A stretch of 64,000 nt of DNA from Sabellastarte sp. h YS-2021. Taxonomy: Eukaryota; Annelida; Polychaeta; Sabellida; Sabellidae. Numbering within the stretch: the first letter of the stretch is position 1; the number at the start of each line of letters is the position of its first letter. The DNA is taken from contig OZ024929.1 of NCBI GenBank assembly GCA_964017235.1, positions 16,489,464 to 16,553,463 of the forward strand. The letters run 5' to 3'. Below, in pieces: positions 50,705-60,000 of the stretch. The translations under genes and the position numbers were made by a program. Under the pieces are notes generated by a model. That model was not told the origin of the DNA and searched no databases. It saw only the letters and a program-made list of their open reading frames with translations.

Positions 50705-53420
50705 CGAAATGTTGCAGGAGTCATTCAGAATTGGTATTCTTCCAGGCACTGTAAGAAAAGCAATTATGACATTAATTTTTAAACAGGGCGATAAAACAAT
50801 ACTCAGTAATTACAGACCCATAAGTCTTACAAATTGTGACTATAAAATTATAGCTTTTGTGTTAGCTAAACGGTTGCAAAATGCTGCATCAAAACTGATA
50901 TCAGAAAATCAGAGTGGATATATTAAAAACAGATATATTGGCTTCAATGCAAGGCTATTAAATGATATCATAGAAAACTGCGAAAAAACCAACAAATCAG
51001 GTGCAGTAATTTGTCTTGACTTTGAAAAGGCATTTGACTCTTTGGACTGGGGTTTTATGTTCGCAACCTTACATAAATTTGGTTTTGGGGAAAAATTTAT
51101 ACACTGGATAAAAATACTTTACAATAATCCTTTATTTTGTGTTAAAAATAATGGATGGATTTCACAAGAAGTTTTAATGAAAAGAGGCATCAGGCAAGGC
51201 TGTCCAGTTTCAGCTCTCTTATTTGTTTTAGCTATTGAAATGTTAGCCTGTGAAATAAAGAAAAACAAGATGATTTCAGGCATAAAAATAGGTACCAATG
51301 AATATTGTATTTTGCAATATGTAGATGATTCAACTTTAACCTTAAAGAACAAAGTATCTATAATAGAATGTATCAAGATTCTTGAAAATTTCTCCACAAT
51401 TTCTGGATTAAAATTAAATACTAAAAAGTGCCAAGGCATATGGCTTGGACAATTAAAAGGAAGTGAAAATGTCTTTCAACAAATAAATTTTACAAAAGAA
51501 CCAATAAAATGCCTTGGAATTTATATAGGTACTCTGAAGCTGAAAAATGTACAACAAAAAACTGGGATAAGAAAATTACAGAAGTCGAAGAACTTCTGCT
51601 AAAGTGGAGCAATAGAAAACTAACACTTTATGGTAAAGCAACTGTAATAAATTCATTAATAATTCCAAAGCTAATTTATAACTGCTCTATACTTACGGTA
51701 CCAACCACTGTAATTAAAGAACTAAACAAACAAATATTTGGCTATTTATGGGGGAAAAATCACAAAATTAGAAAAACCACCATAATAGGAAGCTATGATA
51801 AAGGGGGTTTAAAAATTACAGATTTAGAATCCAAAATTTATGCTATCAAAACAAGCTGGATACCAAAATTGTTAGCAAATAATAGCATATCAAAAATCTT
51901 GCAATCTTATTTGTCTGACCTGGGCTTAGACTTAAAAACTCTGCTTAAAATGAATTTCAAGAGTGCTAAAAGTTTTGAGATTATAAAATATTTACCACAG
52001 TTTTACCAAGACATATTTATTTACTACAATAACTGTAAAATTATAAAACCTGTTGATGAAATAAAATCGCATGATTTCATGACACAGACAATATGGGGGA
52101 ATGAATACTTTAAACAAAAACACAAAACTCTTTATTTCAAAAACTGGATAAAAAGTGGATTTATATTAGTTAAAGACTTATTCCAAGATAATGGACATTG
52201 GTTGGAAGAAATTGAGGTATTAAATTCATTACAAAATACCAGTAACTGGATTGTAGAATACATGACTTTGAAAAAAGTTATTGGTAAAGTCAGCAAAAAG
52301 CATGACACCAAAATTGTACTCTACATACAGAAACCGTTGCTAGAAAAATTGACATTTACTATAAAAGATAACATAATTGATCCAATGAGTATAAAGCCAA
52401 AAGAAATGTATAACATAGCTAGAAAATTTGAAAGACCTTACAGTGAAAAAATGTGGGAACGTATGCTAGGTCTAAAACTCTTAAGAGCAGATTGGAGTGC
52501 AATATACATATACAATATGAAGGCGCTAGAGTATAAAAAATTTGCTGAATTTAAATATAAAGTTTTGTTAAATATTTTGCCTTGCGGAGAAAAAATACAC
52601 AAATGGAATAGAAATGTATCAGATTGCTGTGCATTCAGCAAGGACAAAGAGAGTATAATACATATTTTATATGAATGTAAACGTGTTAAAGAAATATGGA
52701 AAATAATTGGTCACTGTCTTAGAATGCTTATTCAGCTGAAACATATCATACTAGGAATAACAGATCCACATTATGTAGAATTGAACCGACACCTTTGTAT
52801 TGTAATTGTTTCCTATAGCATTTATGCAACTTGGTGTAAATGTTCTTTTGAAAACATAAATTACGGTAATATAAACTTAAAACATTCAGTAATTTCCTAT
52901 TTAACTTTTTACTTTGAGGTGTATCGATCCACAGATATACGCAATACTGTGGAAAAAGAACATTTAAAATATATAATTGAATCAATAATATTTTGCCTAA
53001 ATAAGTGAAAATGTAACAGAAATATGTGTAATGACAACTCTGATAATATGTTGTTTATGCTTAATTGTCAGTTTGTCAGTAAGGTACTGTTATTAATTAA
53101 TTTATCAGCAAATCTGTAATATAGAATCTAGATATTATCAAATATATTTTTGTAAAAAGTTCTGAAAATGTTTGAACATTTATGAATAACCTAACACCTG
53201 AAATATTGTCTCATCACTAATACCATGTATTATACTGGCTGGGTGGCCTTCTCTTACATCTGAGGCTGTCCCCCCTGCAGATGGGAGTTTATATGGTCAC
53301 TCAGTCAGCTTTTTAATAATTTTAATGTTTTGTGAAAAGTTATATTGATATTTGTATTTATTTGAAAATATAAGTTTGTACACTTCGAAAATTTCATACT
53401 GTGTATGAATAACACTGTAA
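50705..53420 (+). mobile_element. 5'-truncated non-LTR retrotransposon (LINE, L1/Tx1-like)
   Basis: Contains only the RT and C-terminal parts of an ORF2. No endonuclease precedes it; reading sense upstream of 50705 is lost, as expected from 5' truncation during target-primed reverse transcription. The 3' UTR is estimated to run to about 53420 from composition. The exact end and any target duplication were not identified. Confidence 0.85.
50709..53008 (+). pseudogene. LINE ORF2: RT and C-terminal domain with one frameshift
   Basis: RT blocks in order: SNYRPISLTNCDYKIIAF, CLDFEKAFDSLDW (motif A), RGIRQGCPVSALLFVLAIE (motif B), LQYVDDST (motif C, about 51313-51336), SGLKLNTKKCQ and CLGIYIG. The frame then changes by one base near 51530: the first frame ends at 51602, while the second continues YSEAEKCTTKNWDKKI to TGA at 53006-53008. 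The C-terminal part has the W-x-x-K-x-L thumb-like helices and a Cys-His motif CCAFSKDKESIIHILYEC ahead of W. Apart from the one frameshift the frame is clean, so the insertion is fairly young. Confidence 0.9.
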
Positions 53421-53907
53421 AGAAGAACTGATGGTTGGTTTGCTATAATCCTCATAATTTACGGTTTAAACCTAAAATTTGAACTCCTAACTCAAACTGA
53501 AACTCAAATTTAAATTTAAAAGCAAGCTCGAATATAATGCCTATCCCCAAAAGTAAGTATATACTTAGGACACCTACTTTTATGCTTTCTATATTTAGGT
53601 TGCATTAATTTTGTTTGACAGTGTTTTTAATTTGTGTTTGAGCATAACTAGACTACTTAGGTCAGATTTCACTTGGGAATGCTAAATCTGAGTTTATTTG
53701 AACTTGAGACTGAGTTTGAGATTTTTAATGAAGATCAGTCCAGATCCTTTGTGATTTGACACAACTGAATTCAACTGCGTGTTGTACAGGTCTGTAATTT
53801 TTAAAATAGATCGTCTATCACACTTGGTTCGGGATTCATGCATCAAGTCTCTAATCATACTAAGGAGTATCCCGTGAAAGTCCCGTTTGGTTTTAGCTGC
53901 AGATCTA
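53421..53907. other. 3' UTR and flank of gene A
   Basis: No ORF. Contains the AATAAA candidate (minus) and AT-rich text. The boundary with the LINE is uncertain. Confidence 0.4.
53693..53698 (-). promoter_or_regulatory. Candidate polyadenylation signal AATAAA of gene A
   Basis: AATAAA on the minus strand about 210 nt past the stop codon at 53908. This is a plausible 3' UTR length. No transcript evidence is available, and the AT-rich setting makes chance matches common. Confidence 0.4.
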
Positions 53908-54007
53908 TCACCATACTGTACACTTATGCTCCGGATTCATTGGAGACCCTTTAGGACAGGAATACGCCTTGGCAAATTCTGGACTGTTTGACAAGGTACC
54001 AATTACT
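53908..54007 (-). CDS. Gene A terminal exon, CxVW C-terminus
   Basis: Acceptor tttcag|AGTAATT. Encodes [18 protein letters not shown], then [11 protein letters not shown] and TGA at 53908-53910. The C-terminal Cys-x-Val-Trp is the classic M13 ending, so the stop is trustworthy. Confidence 0.95.
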
Positions 54008-57000
54008 CTGAAACACACACATAAAAAAAGATTTGCAATTTTCTAACATTCTGTTTCATTGTGCCTTAGTGGAATTATGAAATTATTTGAACAAAGATGC
54101 GAGTCGTATTTGACAAAAAAAATTCTGGCTAATCAGACGTAGTGTAGTTATTGAAAGGTGAACTTCAATATCAATATTAAAGTGTAATTTGGATTTGCAT
54201 ATTGATCATTATAAATTATATTGTTTCACACCAAAAAAGCATTATTTTGTACCTAGTGATCCCTCAGTTATCAAAAACCATTTTGTTTACAAAGAAATTA
54301 CACAAATTTCATCATTAATATTTATAAAAGCTGGCAATAATAGCAATTAAATTTCATGAAAAATCTCTGAATAAATCTTTGAATGTTTGAATATTGATGA
54401 TCAAACTGCCTAGTAAGGGACCTAGTAAACTACAACACAATTATGGAAAATTCTTCCAGACAGGTGCTGGAAATGATTCTGAAATTAAAACTTTATAGTA
54501 TCGATTTTGAAATTCTGAAAGGTATACTGATCGATACTGAAATATCGATATATTATCTTTTCACTTATCAGAGGTAGCCAGTAATCAAGTAGTTTGGATT
54601 ACTGACAGTATTACTTCCCTGAGGAATTATTAACTAGCATGTACCACAAAGCATTATAAAAATAATTGATTTCAATGTGGTATTTTCACGGGAAAATAGA
54701 ATCTAAGTATCTGATATTTCTAAAGAAAGAGTGGAGAAAAAAAAAGGAAATAAGAGACAAACAAAGGTAGTTCCAAGTACAATCATATATGTATCTCTTC
54801 AAGTTTGGTTCATTCAATATCTCTGATTTAATAGGAATATAATTGTCAATCAAGTAACAAAGTAAAATAATGTTAGCTGTGCTACTTCACTCGAAGTTCT
54901 GTGAATAACTGATCAGTTTTCACCAACCTGTACTTAGCATAAGAATGAACGTCAGTAACCAATGACTGTTGAGCATACTGCGGCGTGTAGTAGGCACACC
55001 AAGTCTGAAATGGGATAATATATCAAAATTACCAGGGTGAAGTATACTTATAAAAACTGAAAAAAAAATACACACCGCACCCCATTCTCTGAGTATAGTC
55101 ACAAAAACCATATAGGAAAGCTGGAAATTTAGTCTTTTTTTTTGTAAAAGCAAAAAATATATCAGTTTAAATAAGAGACTGGATCTTAGTGGTGAAATTA
55201 CTGGCTCTCACGCCTTTGGTGCTAGGTTCAACACAGCTTAAGGCATCAGGCGAGATACTCCAAAGGTATCTCCACATTTGAACCTAGCTGCTGAAAAAAG
55301 GGATCTGAAACAAACAATTCTGATCCACACAACTTTAGTTGGAGAAAACCAATAACATAGCAGGGAAGTGTACAGCAAGTAGCACCTGTGTAAGAAGCTT
55401 ACCAGAAAACATTCCAGGTCCACTGAACCTACAACTCGAACATGTTACAGGTGTGTAGCAAAAGTTGTCAGTCTGTATTTCGATGTAGATTATATCAATA
55501 TTGATGTTTTAAAACATACCAAGTGGTAAGTGCTAAAGAGTAAATGGTTTAATGTTATTTTCTATAATAATAGCAATGTAAAAAAGTAAAAATGTCATAA
55601 CTTTAGGTCATTAAGAATATATATATGTACATATGAACAGTTTTGTTAAGTTACATTGCATCTGTAACTCTTCTAAAAAATTTTGACAAAGGTCCATGAC
55701 AATAGTTACTTATCTCTGACTGGCGAGTATGTGTTAATTTCGTACAGTCAGTATCAATGAATACATATTGAAGACAAAATTACCATATCTCATACATATA
55801 TTCATGGTTTTCAGAACTGGTAGAAATTTAAAGATGGCCACTAAATGTATGAATGTAAGTCTTAGCAGTTAGAAGTGAGAGCTAAAGATTAGCTTAAAAA
55901 TTATTCAGTGAATATTTTTACAGTTTGTCAGTTATAAAAAAGTGCTTTATAAGTGCTTTAAGTATCATGCCTCGTGATTAGTACTACACAGTTAAAAAGT
56001 AGCATTAGAGATACCTGTAACCTACAGACTGGGGAAATAAAATTAAACACCAGGGGATATGGAAAGGTGGAACAGTACAAAGGTCAGGAGACTTTCAGAA
56101 TAGAAAGTGTATCAAAGTATCAAAACAAATCATTTCAATAGTAAGAGACAGCAAAAATAAGTAACCTAAAAGTTATGAAGCTGTAAATTTCTTAATTGAA
56201 GCATAACTGTCAAAAGAGATAGTACAATACGGTAAATGTAGATCTAATAATCAGTTGCAGCTATCCGTATATCTTTGTGATAGAAATATTTCTCAAAAAT
56301 GGGAGCAGAAAACAGTGTAGCAAAGCCAAAGGCAAACATAACACCAAGGTCATACTATAACATTACACACCTCCATGCCTCAATCAATGACCCTGCTATC
56401 TGTATCATTCATAAACCTTATAGTTCTAAGATACAGCCCAAACAAGATTTTAAAGGTCAAAGTCACTATGGCAAGTTCAAAGGCCAATTCAAGGTGACAC
56501 CATGGCATTGCCAATCTATCCCTCCCAACCAATGCCCCTACCAAGTATAAACTTACTGTACCTTACAATTTCTGAGATACAGCCCAAACAAGATTTACAA
56601 GGTCAAGGTCACTGTAGAAAGATCAAAGGTTCATTCAAGGTGACACCATGGCATTGCACACCTACACCCCTTAAAATGTCCCTAACAGCTATCAACAATG
56701 TACACCTTATGGTTTCCCAGATACAGCCCAGGCAAGATATTCAAACTGAAGGTCACTGCAAGGTCACAGGTTAAATCAAGGTCACATCTTAACGTTGCAC
56801 AATTACACCCCCAGCCAATGTCCCTATCAAGAATCAATTTCCTACACCTTACAGTTTGTGAAATACAGCAAGGAAAAGATAATTGCTCCCACCACCTACC
56901 TGTCCAGCCAGATGCCTTAGGTGAAAACAATACCCACTTAGCCATTAAAAGCTGTGGAATAAACAAACTGCTCTGGATATTACAAACCTGGGCAAAAGAC

Positions 57001-60000
57001 AGGAAAAACAGCTGGTTTTCAGTGGTATTCAGTCCTGGTAGTCGAGCACTGTTCTCAGAGTATCCATTTGTTTTCATCCACGCCTGGTATGCCTTGTAAC
57101 TGGTTCTCATGCCTCCATTATCAGCAATGTTTTCACCCAGAGTTGTGAAGCCATTCAGCTAAAAAGAATGGTGATAATATGCAATACAGAATACACACAA
57201 TATGATTACATGGGCTGTGAAAGGGCAGTTCACTGGCCAGTTGCAACATAGCTTCCACACAGGTTAAATTTGGGTGAGTTTGTCACACACAGGTTCCATA
57301 TTAGAACCATATATTCATGATGATGTTTACTAGAAACATGTATAGATGCTTTTGTTTGTCTACTCCCACAGTATTATAGCAAAATACAAATATCTCTCCC
57401 ACGAATGCGAATGTTTATCAGTTTTTCAACTTATAAATAATAGTGGGTGGAGGATTAGATGTGTGCTCGATTAATCGTCGGTGACAGTGCACAATCGCGG
57501 TCGGTTACAAACATTTTCTAATGATCGATTATTTAGCTTAAATCTTACCTTTCTCTATCTATTTTTCTCAATATCAACATATTTTTCATATATTTTAAGT
57601 ATTTTTATTTACTAAATTAACAGATTTGTCATGGATTTCGGGTTTGTTTATATCTGCCGCCATATTTACAGGAAGTGGGTACTTTTGGTAGATTCTAAAT
57701 GTCGGAACACCGTTAATCTTACCAGATTGACCTATACTTTATCGCGGAAAGTGTTTCTTAATTAATGGCCAACAATGGAGTAAAATAATCGATTTGAGGT
57801 CAATCATCGGTTGGAAAAGTGGACAAATAATCGACCCTGAAAGTTTGGGGTGAGTCCCAACACTAATAAATAATTATATCCCAAGTTTCACAATTCTCAC
57901 TTTCCTTATTGCTATGCAGCAACCGTTCCTTATAACCCAGGAAAGAGACCAATAAAATAAACATGGTCATCAGAGGCTTCATTTCTGTAATTATTATTTT
58001 CCTTGAATGTGATACGTTTCCTAAGTATTGCTGTATTATGTTTGGCATGTGCTGTTCCACTGGAGACTTACGTAACTATCTGCCACAGTATACTGACTGT
58101 ATTGGTCCACAAGACACTGTGTTTTCTCCTGGAAATGCCTCGCTGAAGATTCACTCCACCAATTGATGAGGTTGCCATGTTTGTCGAATTTACTGCCTGT
58201 AAGAATATTTTCACTGCTTAAAATTTTTATTCTGTAACATAAAACACACTGGCGAAATAAAGAAAATAGAACACCAGAACAATAACATAGCATCAGAGAT
58301 GCCCATACCTACAGCCTGGGAAATGGTACTGGACTCCATGATAGATAGAACAGGTGACAAAATACAAACATAAGGAGTCTTTCTGAACAGTCAGTGTAAG
58401 TTATGTCAAGGTACAGGAGAAATAACACTCAAGTAAGAGAAAATGTATGGAAAGACATACCAGTGCTGCACTCTGAAACACTCAGGGACTTTGACCAAAT
58501 ATTTGCAAAAGTTGGAGATGGGCACTTATGACAATGGAAACCAGTCGGGTGTTCCACCCAAAAACGACCTGAATTTGGGTCCTGACATTTTAGCATACAC
58601 CAACTGGAAGTGAAGGTGGCTACGTAAACAAATAAAATGCCAAATAACTGCTAAAATAAGGAAAATTTTGTGGAAAATGGATATAAAATAATCATCTTTG
58701 ACCTATTATTGTTTTTTATGGAGAAACTTTACTTTGAAACAACATATTAGCAATTTATGGGCGATAACGTATGATATTGGAGGGGCGCTTACAAAAGCAT
58801 GGGCAATACAGAGCACTGGCCCAACGCTGGCTATTAGTCGCATCATCAGCAGATTTTGCCACCGTTGGGCCAACGGTTGCTTGCCAACCACTACTCAGGT
58901 TAGATATCTCTATATTTTGCCGACGTTGGGCCAATGGTGGATTTTTATTCAAGCTGGCGGTGAGCCATGATAGGGAATTTTGGGAAACTTAGTAAAAAAT
59001 TGTGTGCAAAAAATTAGTGTGTAAAAATCTTATTCCAGTGTGAGCCCACAAATTTTAACTAACCATTTAACAATTTTAGACATCCAAATAATATTTTCAT
59101 TATAAATTAACACTAAAAAGTTGTTTCTGAACATTATAATTTTATCAGTGGATTATGGACTATCACCTTATGACACTCTTCCACCATTGCTAATGTTTGG
59201 TCATGTGATACCCTTAACTAAGATCCTCTGACAAATTATATCAAAATAACTCATCGGTACGCTTGTCAAAAGTATATTGAAAAACAATTTCTACTTTTAA
59301 AGGTTCTTCATAAACTCATAACACTGAGAAAATCCTTGGAGAACAAACTTAAATTGTATTTTCTTCCAAAGCCATTCCATCATTATTGTTTATTATTAAG
59401 CCAATGTCTCTGTGGTTACAACCATTGGTAAGCCTACAGACTGATGAATTTTGCAATACTGCTTATAATAGTTGTATCTTATAGTCTGATTAAATGCAAA
59501 GAATATATTATGCTTTTAAAATCCAGTATAGAATAAAATAGAATTTAGACTGTTAAGATAATATTAGGTTTAATTACACATTATGTACCTCTATTATCAA
59601 ATCCATGCGTCAGCTCATGACCCATAATAAATCCCATCGATCCAAAGTTCATTGCCCTGAAAGTAGAAAAAACGCATAAACCAAAATGAAACATCAAATA
59701 ATATCCAGTCAAACTCCCTTTAAATGGAACTGTGTCAAGTAGGACTCCATTGAAATTAGCCCTGTTAGCTAGAATTTCTGCTCATTATAACTGTCTGTCT
59801 ATCAATGTTGCTGGGTTAAAGAGTACAAAGTTTACCAGAAAACTTTCCAGGTCCACTGGACCTGTGCCTCAAAAATTGTTACAGGTCCATAGCAAAAGTT
59901 GCCAGTCTGTAGTTCAATGTAGGTTAAATTAATATTGAGGTACAAAGATAAATTGTGAAATGTCAATTTCTATAAATGGCAAGAATGCCTGTTGCAATGG

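Noticed and set aside
52438..52985. Minus-strand ORFs opposite the LINE
   Set aside because: They are antisense shadows of a clear RT/C-terminal frame.
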